A DNA stretch of 64,000 nt from Camarhynchus parvulus. Its lineage: Eukaryota; Chordata; Aves; Passeriformes; Thraupidae. A program made the translations under genes and the position numbers. The stretch spans positions 62,001-126,000 of the forward strand of contig NW_022148578.1 of the NCBI RefSeq assembly GCF_901933205.1, written 5' to 3'. This document shows, in pieces, positions 24,101 through 39,100 of the stretch. The notes under the pieces are model-generated. The model made no database searches and was not told the origin of the DNA. It was given only the letters and a program-made list of their open reading frames with translations. Numbering within the stretch: the first letter of the stretch is position 1; the number at the start of each line of letters is the position of its first letter.

Positions 24101-27100
24101 CAGTGTTTTGCACCAAGGAAAAGAAAGTTGTCCAAAACTCCTTCTTTTCAATATTCATGTGAATGCAAAAGGCAGGAGAGTGGTAAGGTACTGTTTTCCA
24201 TCAGTTTGCAAAATGCACACACAATGCCAGTGTTGTGCTGCTTCGCCTTTGTCCTTTAGCGTCTCTTGTCACCTACACCTTAGAAAAAGCTTTCTCACTA
24301 TGTCTCGCAAGGAGAAACTGTGCCAGGACAGAAAACATCTCCTATCGTGTTCTAGAGGTTGCACAAAGGTTTGTACAGTGTTTTGCACCAAGGAAAAGAA
24401 AGTTGTCCAAAACTCCTTCTTTTCAATATTCATGTGAATGCAAAAGGCAGGAGAGTGGTAAGGTACTGTTTTCCATCAGTTTGCAAAATGCACACACAAT
24501 GCCAGTGTTGTGCTGCTTCGCTTATGTCCTTTAGCGCCTCTTGTCACCTACACCTTAGAAAAAGCTTTCTCACTATGTCTCGCAAGGAGAAACTGTGCCA
24601 GGACAGAAAACATCTCCTATCGTGTTCTAGAGGTTGCACAAAGGTTTGTACAGTGTTTTGCACCAAGGAAAAGAAAGTTGTCCAAAACTCCTTCTTTTCA
24701 ATATTCATGTGAATGCAAAAGGCAGGAGAGTGGTAAGGTACTGTTTTCCATCAGTTTGCAAAATGCACACACAATGCCAGTGTTGTGCTGCTTCGTTTTG
24801 TCCTTTAGCGTCTCTTGTCACCTACACCTTAGAAAAAGCTTTCTCACTATGTCTCGCAAGGAGAAACTGTGCCAGGACAGAAAAACATCTCCTATCGTGT
24901 TCTAGAGGTTGCACAAAGGTTTGTACAGTGTTTTGCACCAAGGAAAAGAAAGTTGTCCAAAACTCCTTCTTTTCAATATTCATGTGAATGCAAAAGGCAG
25001 GAGAGTGGTAAGGTACTGTTTTCCATCAGTTTGCAAAATGCACACACAATGCCAGTGTTGTGCTGCTTCGCTTATGTCCTTTAGCGTCTCTTGTCACCTA
25101 CACCTTAGAAAAAGCTTCTCACTATGTCTCGCAAGGAGAAACTGTGCCAGGACAGAAAAACATCTCCTATCGTGTTCTAGAGGTTGCACAAAGGTTTGTA
25201 CAGTGTTTTGCACCAAGGAAAAGAAAGTTGTCCAAAACTCCTTCTTTTCAATATTCATGTGAATGCAAAAGGCAGGAGAGTGGTAAGGTACTGTTTTCCA
25301 TCAGTTTGCAAAATGCACACACAATGCCAGTGTTGTGCTGCTTCGCTTTTGTCCTTTAGCTGCCTCTTGTCACCTACACCTTAGAAAAAGCTTTTCTCAC
25401 TATGTCTCGCAAGGAGAAACTGTGCCAGGACAGAAAACATCTCCTATCGTGTTCTAGAGGTTGCACAAAGGTTTGTACAGTGTTTTGCACCAAGGAAAAG
25501 AAAGTTGTCCAAAACTCCTTCTTTTCAATATTCATGTGAATGCAAAAGGCAGGAGAGTGGTAAGGTACTGTTTTCCATCAGTTTGCAAAATGCACACACA
25601 ATGCCAGTGTTGTGCTGCTTCCTTTTGTCCTTTAGCGTCTCTTGTCACCTACACCTTAGAAAAAGCTTTCTCACTATGTCTGGCAAGGAGAAACTGTGCC
25701 AGGACAGAAAACATCTCCTATCGTGTTCTAGAGGTTGCACAAAGGTTTGTACAGTGTTTTGCACCAAGGAAAAGAAAGTTGTCCAAAAACTCCTTCTTTT
25801 CAATATTCATGTGAATGCAAAAGGCAGGAGAGTGGTAAGGTACTGTTTTCCATCAGTTTGCAAAATGCACACACAATGCCAGTGTTGTGCTGCTTCGTTT
25901 ATGGCCTTTAGCGCCTCTTGTCACCTACACCTTAGAAAAAGCTTTCTCACTATGTCTCGCAAGGAGAAACTGTGCCAGGACAGAAAACATCTCCTATCGT
26001 GTTCTAGAGGTTGCACAAAGGTTTGTACAGTGTTTTGCACCAAGGAAAAGAAAGTTGTCCAAAACTCCTTCTTTTCAATATTCATGTGAATGCAAAAGGC
26101 AGGAGAGTGGTAAGGTACTGTTTTCCATCAGTTTGCAAAATGCACACACAATGCCAGTGTTGTGCTGCTTCGCTCATGTCCTTTAGCGCCTCTTTGTCAC
26201 CTACACCTTAGAAAAAGCTTTCTCACTATGTCTCGCAAGGAGAAACTGTGCCAGGACAGAAAACATCTCCTATCGTGTTCTAGAGGTTGCACAAAGGTTT
26301 GTACAGTGTTTTGCACCAAGGAAAAGAAAGTTGTCCAAAACTCCTTCTTTTCAATATTCATGTGAATGCAAAAGGCAGGAGAGTGGTAAGGTACTGTTTT
26401 CCATCAGTTTGCAAAATGCACACACAATGCCAGTGTTGTGCTGCTTCGCCTTTGTCCTTTTAGCGTCTCTTGTCACCTACACCTTAGAAAAAGCTTTCTC
26501 ACTATGTCTCGCAAGGAGAAACTGTGCCAGGACAGAAAACATCTCCTATCGTGTTCTAGAGGTTGCACAAAGGTTTGTACAGTGTTTTGCACCAAGGAAA
26601 AGAAAGTTGTCCAAAACTCCTTCTTTTCAATATTCATGTGAATGCAAAAGGCAGGAGAGTGGTAAGGTACTGTTTTCCATCAGTTTGCAAAATGCACACA
26701 CAATGCCAGTGTTGTGCTGCTTCGCTTTGTCCTTTAGCGCCTCTTGTCACCTACACCTTAGAAAAAGCTTTCTCACTATGTCTCGCAAGGAGAAACTGTG
26801 CCAGGACAGAAAAACATCTCCCTATCGTGTTCTAGAGGTTGCACAAAGGTTTGTAGAGTGTTTTGCACCAAGGAAAAGAAAGTTGTCCAAAACTCCTTCT
26901 TTTCAATATTCATGTGAATGCAAAAGGCAGGAGAGTGGTAAGGTACTGTTTTCCATCAGTTTGCAAAATGCACACACAATGCCAGTGTTGTGCTGCTTCG
27001 TTTTTGTCCTTTAGCGTCTCTTTGTCACCTACACCTTAGAAAAAGCTTTCACTATGTCTCGCAAGGAGAAACTGTGCCAGGACAGAAAACATCTCCTATC

Positions 27101-30100
27101 GTGTTCTAGAGGTTGCACAAAGGTTTGTACAGTGTTTTGCACCAAGGAAAAGAAAGTTGTCCAAAACTCCTTCTTTTCAATATTCATGTGAATGCAAAAG
27201 GCAGGAGAGTGGTAAGGTACTGTTTTCCATCAGTTTGCAAAATGCACACACAATGCCAGTGTTGTGCTGCTTCGCTTTTGTCCTTTAGCTGCCTCTTGTC
27301 ACCTACACCTTAGAAAAAGCTTTCTCACTATGTCTCGCAAGGAGAAACTGTGCCAGGACAGAAAACATCTCCTATCGTGTTCTAGAGGTTGCACAAAGGT
27401 TTGTACAGTGTTTTGCACCAAGGAAAAGAAAGTTGTCCAAAACTCCTTCTTTTCAATATTCATGTGAATGCAAAAGGCAGGAGAGTGGTAAGGTACTGTT
27501 TTCCATCAGTTTGCAAAATGCACACACAATGCCAGTGTTGTGCTGCTTCGCTTATGTCCTTTAGCGCCTCTTTGTCACCTACACCTTTAGAAAAAGCTTT
27601 CTCACTATGTCTCGCAAGGAGAAACTGTGCCAGGACAGAAAACATCTCCTATCGTGTTCTAGAGGTTGCACAAAGGTTTGTACAGTGTTTTGCACCAAGG
27701 AAAAGAAAGTTGTCCAAAACTCCTTCTTTTCAATATTCATGTGAATGCAAAAGGCAGGAGAGTGGTAAGGTACTGTTTTCCATCAGTTTGCAAAATGCAC
27801 ACACAATGCCAGTGTTGTGCTGCTTCGCTTATGTCTTTTAGCGTCTCTTTGTCACCTACACCTTAGAAAAAGCTTCTCACTATGTCTCGCAAGGAGAAAC
27901 TGTGCCAGGACAGAAAACATCTCCTATCGTGTTCTAGAGGTTGCACAAAGGTTTGTACAGTGTTTTGCACCAAGGAAAAGAAAGTTGTCCAAAACTCCTT
28001 CTTTTCAATATTCATGTGAATGCAAAAGGCAGGAGAGTGGTAAGGTACTGTTTTCCATCAGTTTGCAAAATGCACACACAATGCCAGTGTTGTGCTGCTT
28101 CGTTTTTACCTTTAGCGTCTCTTTGTCACCTACACCTTAGAAAAAGCTTTCTCACTATGTCTCGCAAGGAGAAACTGTGCCAGGACAGAAAACATCTCCT
28201 ATCGTGTTCTAGAGGTTGCACAAAGGTTTGTACAGTGTTTTGCACCAAGGAAAAGAAAGTTGTCCAAAACTCCTTCTTTTCAATATTCATGTGAATGCAA
28301 AAGGCAGGAGAGTGGTAAGGTACTGTTTTCCATCAGTTTGCAAAATGCACACACAATGCCAGTGTTGTGCTGCTTCGTTTATGTCCTTTTAGCGTCTCTT
28401 TGTCACCTACACCTTAGAAAAAGCTTTCTCACTATGTCTGGCAAGGAGAAACTGTGCCAGGACAGAAAACATCTCCTATCGTGTTCTAGAGGTTGCACAA
28501 AGGTTTGTACAGTGTTTTGCACCAAGGAAAAGAAAGTTGTCCAAAACTCCTTCTTTTCAATATTCATGTGAATGCAAAAGGCAGGAGAGTGGTAAGGTAC
28601 TGTTTTCCATCAGTTTGCAAAATGCACACACAATGCCAGTGTTGTGCTGCTTCGTTATGTCCTTTAGCGCCTCTTTGTCACCTACACCTTAGAAAAAGCT
28701 TTCTCACTATGTCTGGCAAGGAGAAACTGTGCCAGGACAGAAAACATCTCCTATCGTGTTCTAGAGGTTGCACAAAGGTTTGTACAGTGTTTTGCACCAA
28801 GGAAAAGAAAGTTGTCCAAAACTCCTTCTTTTCAATATTCATGTGAATGCAAAAGGCAGGAGAGTGGTAAGGTACTGTTTTCCATCAGTTTGCAAAATGC
28901 ACACACAATGCCAGTGTTGTGCTGCTTTTGTTATGTCCTTTTAGCGCCTCTTGTCACCTACACCTTAGAAAAAGCTTTCTCACTATGTCTCGCAAGGAGA
29001 AACTGTGCCAGGACAGAAAACATCTCCTATCGTGTTCTAGAGGTTGCACAAAGGTTTGTACAGTGTTTTGCACCAAGGAAAAGAAAGTTGTCCAAAACTC
29101 CTTCTTTTCAATATTCATGTGAATGCAAAAGGCAGGAGAGTGGTAAGGTACTGTTTTCCATCAGTTTGCAAAATGCACACACAATGCCAGTGTTGTGCTG
29201 CTTCGTTATGTCCTTTAGCGCCTCTTGTCACCTACACCTTAGAAAAAGCTTTCTCACTATGTCTGGCAAGGAGAAACTGTGCCAGGACAGAAAACATCTC
29301 CCATCGTGTTCTAGAGGTTGCACAAAGGTTTGTACAGTGTTTTGCACCAAGGAAAAGAAAGTTGTCCAAAACTCCTTCTTTCAATATTCATGTGAATGCA
29401 AAAGGCAGGAGAGTGGTAAGGTACTGTTTTCCATCAGTTTGCAAAATGCACACACAATGCCAGTGTTGTGCTGCTTCGCTTATGTCCTTTAGCGCCTCTT
29501 GTCACCTACACCTTTAGAAAAAGCTTTCTCACTATGTCTGGCAAGGAGAAACTGTGCCAGGACAGAAAAACATCTCCTATCGTGTTCTAGAGGTTGCACA
29601 AAGGTTTGTACAGTGTTTTGCACCAAGGAAAAGAAAGTTGTCCAAAACTCCTTCTTTTCAATATTCATGTGAATGCAAAAGGCAGGAGAGTGGTAAGGTA
29701 CTGTTTTCCATCAGTTTGCAAAATGCACACACAATGCCAGTGTTGTGCTGCTTCGCTTATGTCCTTTTAGCGCCTCTTGTCACCTACACCTTAGAAAAAG
29801 CCTTCTCACTATGTCTGGCAAGGAGAAACTGTGCCAGGACAGAAAAACATCTCCTATCGTGTTCTAGAGGTTGCACAAAGGTTTGTACAGTGTTTTGCAC
29901 CAAGGAAAAGAAAGTTGTCCAAAACTCCTTCTTTTCAATATTCATGTGAATGCAAAAGGCAGGAGAGTGGTAAGGTACTGTTTTCCATCAGTTTGCAAAA
30001 TGCACACACAATGCCAGTGTTGTGCTGCTTCGTTATGTCCTTTAGCACCTCTTTGTCACCTACACCTTAGAAAAAGCTTCTCACTATGTCTGGCAAGGAG

Positions 30101-33100
30101 AAACTGTGCCAGGACAGAAAACATCTCCTATCGTGTTCTAGAGGTTGCAACAAAGGTTTGTACAGTGTTTTGCACCAAGGAAAAGAAAGTTGTCCAAAAC
30201 TCCTTCTTTTCAATATTCATGTGAATGCAAAAGGCAGGAGAGTGGTAAGGTACTGTTTTCCATCAGTTTGCAAAATGCACACACAATGCCAGTGTTGTGC
30301 TGCTTCGCTTCATGTCCTTTAGCGCCTCTTGTCACCTACACCTTAGAAAAAGCTTTCTCACTATGTCTGGCAAGGAGAAACTGTGCCAGGACAGAAAACA
30401 TCTCCTATCGTGTTCTAGAGGTTGCACAAAGGTTTGTACAGTGTTTTGCACCAAGGAAAAGAAAGTTGTCCAAAACTCCTTCTTTTCAATATTCATGTGA
30501 ATGCAAAAGGCAGGAGAGTGGTAAGGTACTGTTTTCCATCAGTTTGCAAAATGCACACACAATGCCAGTGTTGTGCTGCTTCGCTTTTGTCCTTTAGCTG
30601 CCTCTTTGTCACCTACACCTTAGAAAAAGCTTTCACTATGTCTGGCAAGGAGAAACTGTGCCAGGACAGAAAACATCTCCTATCGTGTTCTAGAGGTTGC
30701 ACAAAGGTTTGTACAGTGTTTTGCACCAAGGAAAAGAAAGTTGTCCAAAACTCCTTCTTTTCAATATTCATGTGAATGCAAAAGGCAGGAGAGTGGTAAG
30801 GTACTGTTTTCCATCAGTTTGCAAAATGCACACACAATGCCAGTGTTGTGCTGCTTCGTTTTGTCCTTTAGCGTCTCTTGTCACCTACACCTTAGAAAAA
30901 GCCCTCTCACTATGTCTGGCAAGGAGAAACTGTGCCAGGACAGAAAACATCTCCTATCGTGTTCTAGAGGTTGCACAAAGGTTTGTACAGTGTTTTGCAC
31001 CAAGGAAAAGAAAGTTGTCCAAAACTCCTTCTTTTCAATATTCATGTGAATGCAAAAGGCAGGAGAGTGGTAAGGTACTGTTTTCCATCAGTTTGCAAAA
31101 TGCACACACAATGCCAGTGTTGTGCTGCTTTGTTTTGTCCTTTAGCTGTCTCTTGTCACCTACACCTTAGAAAAAGCTTTCTCACTATGTCTCGCAAGGA
31201 GAAACTGTGCCAGGACAGAAAACATCTCCTATCGTGTTCTAGAGGTTGCACAAAGGTTTGTACAGTGTTTTGCACCAAGGAAAAGAAAGTTGTCCAAAAC
31301 TCCTTCTTTTCAATATTCATGTGAATGCAAAAGGCAGGAGAGTGGTAAGGTACTGTTTTCCATCAGTTTGCAAAATGCACACACAATGCCAGTGTTGTGC
31401 TGCTTCGCTCTATGTCCTTTAGCGTCTCTTGTCACCTACACCTTAGAAAAAGCTTTCTCACTATGTCTCGCAAGGAGAAACTGTGCCAGGACAGAAAACA
31501 TCTCCTATCGTGTTCTAGAGGTTGCACAAAGGTTTGTACAGTGTTTTGCACCAAGGAAAAGAAAGTTGTCCAAAACTCCTTCTTTTCAATATTCATGTGA
31601 ATGCAAAAGGCAGGAGAGTGGTAAGGTACTGTTTTCCATCAGTTTGCAAAATGCACACACAATGCCAGTGTTGTGCTGCTTCGTTTTTGTCCTTTAGCGT
31701 CTCTTGTCACCTACACCTTAGAAAAAGCTTCTCACTATGTCTCGCAAGGAGAAACTGTGCCAGGACAGAAAACATCTCCTATCGTGTTCTAGAGGTTGCA
31801 CAAAGGTTTGTACAGTGTTTTGCACCAAGGAAAAGAAAGTTGTCCAAAACTCCTTCTTTTCAATATTCATGTGAATGCAAAAGGCAGGAGAGTGGTAAGG
31901 TACTGTTTTCCATCAGTTTGCAAAATGCACACACAATGCCAGTGTTGTGCTGCTTCGCTTATGTCCCTTTAGCGTCTCTTTGTCACCTACACCTTAAAAA
32001 AAGCTTTCTCACTATGTCTGGCAAGGAGAAACTGTGCCAGGACAGAAAAACATCTCCTATCGTGTTCTAGAGGTTGCACAAAGGTTTGTACAGTGTTTTG
32101 CACCAAGGAAAAGAAAGTTGTCCAAAAACTCCTTCTTTTCAATATTCATGTGAATGCAAAAGGCAGGAGAGTGGTAAGGTACTGTTTTCCATCAGTTTGC
32201 AAAATGCACACACAATGCCAGTGTTGTGCTGCTTCGCTTATGTCCTTTAGCGCCTCTTGTCACCTACACCTTAGAAAAGCTTTCTCACTATGTCTGGCAA
32301 GGAGAAACTGTGCCAGGACAGAAAAACATCTCCTATCGTGTTCTAGAGGTTGCACAAAGGTTTGTACAGTGTTTTGCACCAAGGAAAAGAAAGTTGTCCA
32401 AAACTCCTTCTTTTCAATATTCATGTGAATGCAAAAGGCAGGAGAGTGGTAAGGTACTGTTTTCCATCAGTTTGCAAAATGCACACACAATGCCAGTGTT
32501 GTGCTGCTTCGTTTTCTCCTTTAGCGTCTCTTGTCACCTACACCTTAGAAAAAGCTTTCTCACTATGTCTCGCAAGGAGAAACTGTGCCAGGACAGAAAA
32601 CATCTCCTATCGTGTTCTAGAGGTTGCACAAAGGTTTGTACAGTGTTTTGCACCAAGGAAAAGAAAGTTGTCCAAAACTCCTTCTTTTCAATATTCATGT
32701 GAATGCAAAAGGCAGGAGAGTGGTAAGGTACTGTTTTCCATCAGTTTGCAAAATGCACACACAATGCCAGTGTTGTGCTGCTTCGCTTTTGTCCTTTAGC
32801 GTCTCTTTGTCACCTACACCTTAGAAAAAGCTTTCTCACTATGTCTGGCAAGGAGAAACTGTGCCAGGACAGAAAACATCTCCTATCGTGTTCTAGAGGT
32901 TGCACAAAGGTTTGTACAGTGTTTTGCACCAAGGAAAAGAAAGTTGTCCAAAACTCCTTCTTTTCAATATTCATGTGAATGCAAAAGGCAGGAGAGTGGT
33001 AAGGTACTGTTTTCCATCAGTTTGCAAAATGCACACACAATGCCAGTGTTGTGCTGCTTCGTTTTGTCCTTTAGCGCCTCTTGTCACCTACACCTTAGAA

Positions 33101-36100
33101 AAGCTTTCTCACTATGTCTCGCAAGGAGAAACTGTGCCAGGACAGAAAACATCTCCTATCGTGTTCTAGAGGTTGCACAAAGGTTTGTACAGTGTTTTGC
33201 ACCAAGGAAAAGAAAGTTGTCCAAAACCCTTTCTTTTTCAATATTCATGTGAATGCAAAAGGCAGGAGAGTGGTAAGGTACTGTTTTCCATCAGTTTGCA
33301 AAATGCACACACAATGCCAGTGTTGTGCTGCTTCGTTTATGTCCTTTAGCGTCTCTTTGTCACCTACACCTTAGAAAAACGCTTCTCACTATGTCTGGCA
33401 AGGAGAAACTGTGCCAGGACAGAAAACATCTCCTATCGTGTTCTAGAGGTTGCACAAAGGTTTGTACAGTGTTTTGCACCAAGGAAAAGAAAGTTGTCCA
33501 AAACTCCTTCTTTTCAATATTCATGTGAATGCAAAAGGCAGGAGAGTGGTAAGGTACTGTTTTCCATCAGTTTGCAAAATGCACACACAATGCCAGTGTT
33601 GTGCTGCTTCGTTTTGTCCTTTTAGGTCTCTTGTCACCTACACCTTAGAAAAAGCTTTCTCACTATGTCTCGCAAGGAGAAACTGTGCCAGGACAGAAAA
33701 CATCTCCTATCGTGTTCTAGAGGTTGCACAAAGGTTTGTACAGTGTTTTGCACCAAGGAAAAGAAAGTTGTCCAAAACTCCTTCTTTTTCAATATTCATG
33801 TGAATGCAAAAGGCAGGAGAGTGGTAAGGTACTGTTTTCCATCAGTTTGCAAAATGCACACACAATGCCAGTGTTGTGCTGCTTCGTTTTTGTCCTTTAG
33901 CGCCTCTTGTCACCTACACCTTAGAAAAAGCTTCTCACTATGTCTGGCAAGGAGAAACTGTGCCAGGACAGAAAACATCTCCTATCGTGTTCTAGAGGTT
34001 GCACAAAGGTTTGTACAGTGTTTTGCACCAAGGAAAAGAAAGTTGTCCAAAACTCCTTCTTTTCAATATTCATGTGAATGCAAAAGGCAGGAGAGTGGTA
34101 AGGTACTGTTTTCCATCAGTTTGCAAAATGCACACACAATGCCAGTGTTGTGCTGCTTCGTTTCATCCTTTAGCGCCTCTTTGTCACCTACACCTTAGAA
34201 AAAGCTTTCTCACTATGTCTCGCAAGGAGAAACTGTGCCAGGACAGAAAACATCTCCTATCGTGTTCTAGAGGTTGCACAAAGGTTTGTAGAGTGTTTTG
34301 CACCAAGGAAAAGAAAGTTGTCCAAAACTCCTTCTTTTCAATATTCATGTGAATGCAAAAGGCAGGAGAGTGGTAAGGTACTGTTTTCCATCAGTTTGCA
34401 AAATGCACACACAATGCCAGTGTTGTGCTGCTTCGCTTTGTCCTTTAGCGTCTCTTGTCACCTACACCTTAGAAAAAGCTTTTCACTATGTCTCGCAAGG
34501 AGAAACTGTGCCAGGACAGAAAACATCTCCTATCGTGTTCTAGAGGTTGCACAAAGGTTTGTACAGTGTTTTGCACCAAGGAAAAGAAAGTTGTCCAAAA
34601 CTCCTTCTTTTCAATATTCATGTGAATGCAAAAGGCAGGAGAGTGGTAAGGTACTGTTTTCCATCAGTTTGCAAAATGCACACACAATGCCAGTGTTGTG
34701 CTGCTTCGCTTTTGTCCTTTAGCGTCTCTTGTCACCTACACCTTAGAAAAAGCTTTCTCACTATGTCTCGCAAGGAGAAACTGTGCCAGGACAGAAAACA
34801 TCTCCTATCGTGTTCTAGAGGTTGCACAAAGGTTTGTACAGTGTTTTGCACCAAGGAAAAGAAAGTTGTCCAAAACTCCTTCTTTTCAATATTCATGTGA
34901 ATGCAAAAGGCAGGAGAGTGGTAAGGTACTGTTTTCCATCAGTTTGCAAAATGCACACACAATGCCAGTGTTGTGCTGCTTCGCTTCTTGTCCTTTTGCG
35001 CCTCTTGTCACCTACACCTTAGAAAAAGCTTTCTCACTATGTCTCGCAAGGAGAAACTGTGCCAGGACAGAAAACATCTCCTATCGTGTTCTAGAGGTTG
35101 CACAAAGGTTTGTACAGTGTTTTGCACCAAGGAAAAGAAAGTTGTCCAAAACTCCTTCTTTTCAATATTCATGTGAATGCAAAAGGCAGGAGAGTGGTAA
35201 GGTACTGTTTTCCATCAGTTTGCAAAATGCACACACAATGCCAGTGTTGTGCTGCTTCGTTTTGTCCTTTAGCGCCTCTTTGTCACCTACACCTTAGAAA
35301 AAGCTTTCTCACTATGTCGCAAGGAGAAACTGTGCCAGGACAGAAAACATCTCCTATCGTGTTCTAGAGGTTGCACAAAGGTTTGTAGAGTGTTTTGCAC
35401 CAAGGAAAAGAAAGTTGTCCAAAACTCCTTCTTTTCAATATTCATGTGAATGCAAAAGGCAGGAGAGTGGTAAGGTACTGTTTTCCATCAGTTTGCAAAA
35501 TGCACACACAATGCCAGTGTTGTGCTGCCTTTTCCTTCATGCCTTTAGCGTCTCTTTGTCACCTACACCTTAGAAAAAGCTTTCTCACTATGTCTCGCAA
35601 GGAGAAACTGTGCCAGGACAGAAAACATCTCCTATCGTGTTCTAGAGGTTGCACAAAGGTTTGTACAGTGTTTTGCACCAAGGAAAAGAAAGTTGTCCAA
35701 AACTCCTTCTTTTCAATATTCATGTGAATGCAAAAGGCAGGAGAGTGGTAAGGTACTGTTTTCCATCAGTTTGCAAATGCACACACAATGCCAGTGTTGT
35801 GCTGCTTCGCTTTGTCCTTTAGCGTCTCTTTGTCACCTACACCTTAGAAAAAGCTTTTTCACTATGTCTCGCAAGGAGAAACTGTGCCAGGACAGAAAAC
35901 ATCTCCTATCGTGTTCTAGAGGTTGCACAAAGGTTTGTACAGTGTTTTGCACCAAGGAAAAGAAAGTTGTCCAAAACTCCTTCTTTTCAATATTCATGTG
36001 AATGCAAAAGGCAGGAGAGTGGTAAGGTACTGTTTTCCATCAGTTTGCAAAATGCACACACAATGCCAGTGTTGTGCTGCTTCGCTTTGTCCTTTAGCGT

Positions 36101-39100
36101 CTCTTTGTCACCTACACCTTAGAAAAAGCTTTCACTATGTCTCGCAAGGAGAAACTGTGCCAGGACAGAAAACATCTCCTATCGTGTTCTAGAGGTTGCA
36201 CAAAGGTTTGTACAGTGTTTTGCACCAAGGAAAAGAAAGTTGTCCAAAACTCCTTCTTTTCAATATTCATGTGAATGCAAAAGGCAGGAGAGTGGTAAGG
36301 TACTGTTTTCCATCAGTTTGCAAAATGCACACACAATGCCAGTGTTGTGCTGCTTCGCTTTGTCCTTTTAGCTGCCTCTTGTCACCTACACCTTAGAAAA
36401 AGCTTCTCACTATGTCTCGCAAGGAGAAACTGTGCCAGGACAGAAAACATCTCCTATCGTGTTCTAGAGGTTGCACAAAAGGTTTGTACAGTGTTTTGCA
36501 CCAAGGAAAAGAAAGTTGTCCAAAACTCCTTCTTTTCAATATTCATGTGAATGCAAAAGGCAGGAGAGTGGTAAGGTACTGTTTTCCATCAGTTTGCAAA
36601 ATGCACACACAATGCCAGTGTTGTGCTGCTTCGTTTTGTCCTTTAGCCGCCCTTTGTCACCTACACCTTAGAAAAGCTTTCACTATGTCTCGCAAGGAGA
36701 AACTGTGCCAGGACAGAAAACATCTCCTATCGTGTTCTAGAGGTTGCACAAAGGTTTGTACAGTGTTTTGCACCAAGGAAAAGAAAGTTGTCCAAAACTC
36801 CTTCTTTTCAATATTCATGTGAATGCAAAAGGCAGGAGAGTGGTAAGGTACTGTTTTCCATCAGTTTGCAAAATGCACACACAATGCCAGTGTTGTGCTG
36901 CTTCGTTTTGTCCTTTAGCGTCTCTTGTCACCTACACCTTAGAAAAAGCTTCTCACTATGTCTCGCAAGGAGAAACTGTGCCAGGACAGAAAACATCTCC
37001 TATCGTGTTCTAGAGGTTGCACAAAGGTTTGTACAGTGTTTTGCACCAAGGAAAAGAAAGTTGTCCAAAACTCCTTCTTTTTCAATATTCATGTGAATGC
37101 AAAAGGCAGGAGAGTGGTAAGGTACTGTTTTCCATCAGTTTGCAAAATGCACACACAATGCCAGTGTTGTGCTGCTTCGCTTTGTCCTTTAGCGTCTCTT
37201 TGTCACCTACACCTTAGAAAAGCTTTCTCACTATGTCTCGCAAGGAGAAACTGTGCCAGGACAGAAAACATCTCCTATCGTGTTCTAGAGGTTGCACAAA
37301 GGTTTGTACAGTGTTTTGCACCAAGGAAAAGAAAGTTGTCCAAAACTCCTTCTTTTCAATATTCATGTGAATGCAAAAGGCAGGAGAGTGGTAAGGTACT
37401 GTTTTCCATCAGTTTGCAAAATGCACACACAATGCCAGTGTTGTGCTGCTTTCGCTTTTGTCCTTTAGCGTCTCTTGTCACCTACACCTTAGAAAAAGCT
37501 TTCTCACTATGTCTGGCAAGGAGAAACTGTGCCAGGACAGAAAAACATCTCCTATCGTGTTCTAGAGGTTGCACAAAGGTTTGTAGAGTGTTTTGCACCA
37601 AGGAAAAGAAAGTTGTCCAAAACTCCTTCTTTTCAATATTCATGTGAATGCAAAAGGCAGGAGAGTGGTAAGGTACTGTTTTCCATCAGTTTGCAAAATG
37701 CACACACAATGCCAGTGTTGTGCTGCTTCGCTTTGTCCTTTAGCGTCTCTTGTCACCTACACCTTAGAAAAGCTCTCACTATGTCTCGCAAGGAGAAACT
37801 GTGCCAGGACAGAAAACATCTCCTATCGTGTTCTAGAGGTTGCACAAAGGTTTGTACAGTGTTTTGCACCAAGGAAAAGAAAGTTGTCCAAAACTCCTTC
37901 TTTTCAATATTCATGTGAATGCAAAAGGCAGGAGAGTGGTAAGGTACTGTTTTCCATCAGTTTGCAAAATGCACACACAATGCCAGTGTTGTGCTGCTTC
38001 GCTTTTGTCCTTTAGCGCCTCTTTGTCACCTACACCTTAGAAAAAGCTTCTCACTATGTCTCGCAAGGAGAAACTGTGCCAGGACAGAAAACATCTCCTA
38101 TCGTGTTCTAGAGGTTGCACAAAGGTTTGTACAGTGTTTTGCACCAAGGAAAAGAAAGTTGTCCAAAACTCCTTCTTTTTCAATATTCATGTGAATGCAA
38201 AAGGCAGGAGAGTGGTAAGGTACTGTTTTCCATCAGTTTGCAAAATGCACACACAATGCCAGTGTTGTGCTGCTTCGCCTTTGTCCTTTAGCGCCTCTTG
38301 TCACCTACACCTTAGAAAAAGCTTTCTCACTATGTCTCGCAAGGAGAAACTGTGCCAGGACAGAAAACATCTCCTATCGTGTTCTAGAGGTTGCACAAAG
38401 GTTTGTACAGTGTTTTGCACCAAGGAAAAGAAAGTTGTCCAAAACTCCTTCTTTTCAATATTCATGTGAATGCAAAAGGCAGGAGAGTGGTAAGGTACTG
38501 TTTTCCATCAGTTTGCAAAATGCACACACAATGCCAGTGTTGTGCTGCTTCGCTTTGTCCTTTAGCGTCTCTTTGTCACCTACACCTTAGAAAAAGCTTT
38601 CTCACTATGTCTGGCAAGGAGAAACTGTGCCAGGACAGAAAACATCTCCTATCGTGTTCTAGAGGTTGCACAAAGGTTTGTACAGTGTTTTGCACCAAGG
38701 AAAAGAAAGTTGTCCAAAACTCCTTCTTTTCAATATTCATGTGAATGCAAAAGGCAGGAGAGTGGTAAGGTACTGTTTTCCATCAGTTTGCAAAATGCAC
38801 ACACAATGCCAGTGTTGTGCTGCTTCGCTTTTGTCCTTTAGCGCCCCTTGTCACCTACACCTTAGAAAAAGCTTTCTCACTATGTCTCGCAAGGAGAAAC
38901 TGTGCCAGGACAGAAAACATCTCCTATCGTGTTCTAGAGGTTGCACAAAGGTTTGTAGAGTGTTTTGCACCAAGGAAAAGAAAGTTGTCCAAAACTCCTT
39001 CTTTTCAATATTCATGTGAATGCAAAAGGCAGGAGAGTGGTAAGGTACTGTTTTCCATCAGTTTGCAAAATGCACACACAATGCCAGTGTTGTGCTGCTT

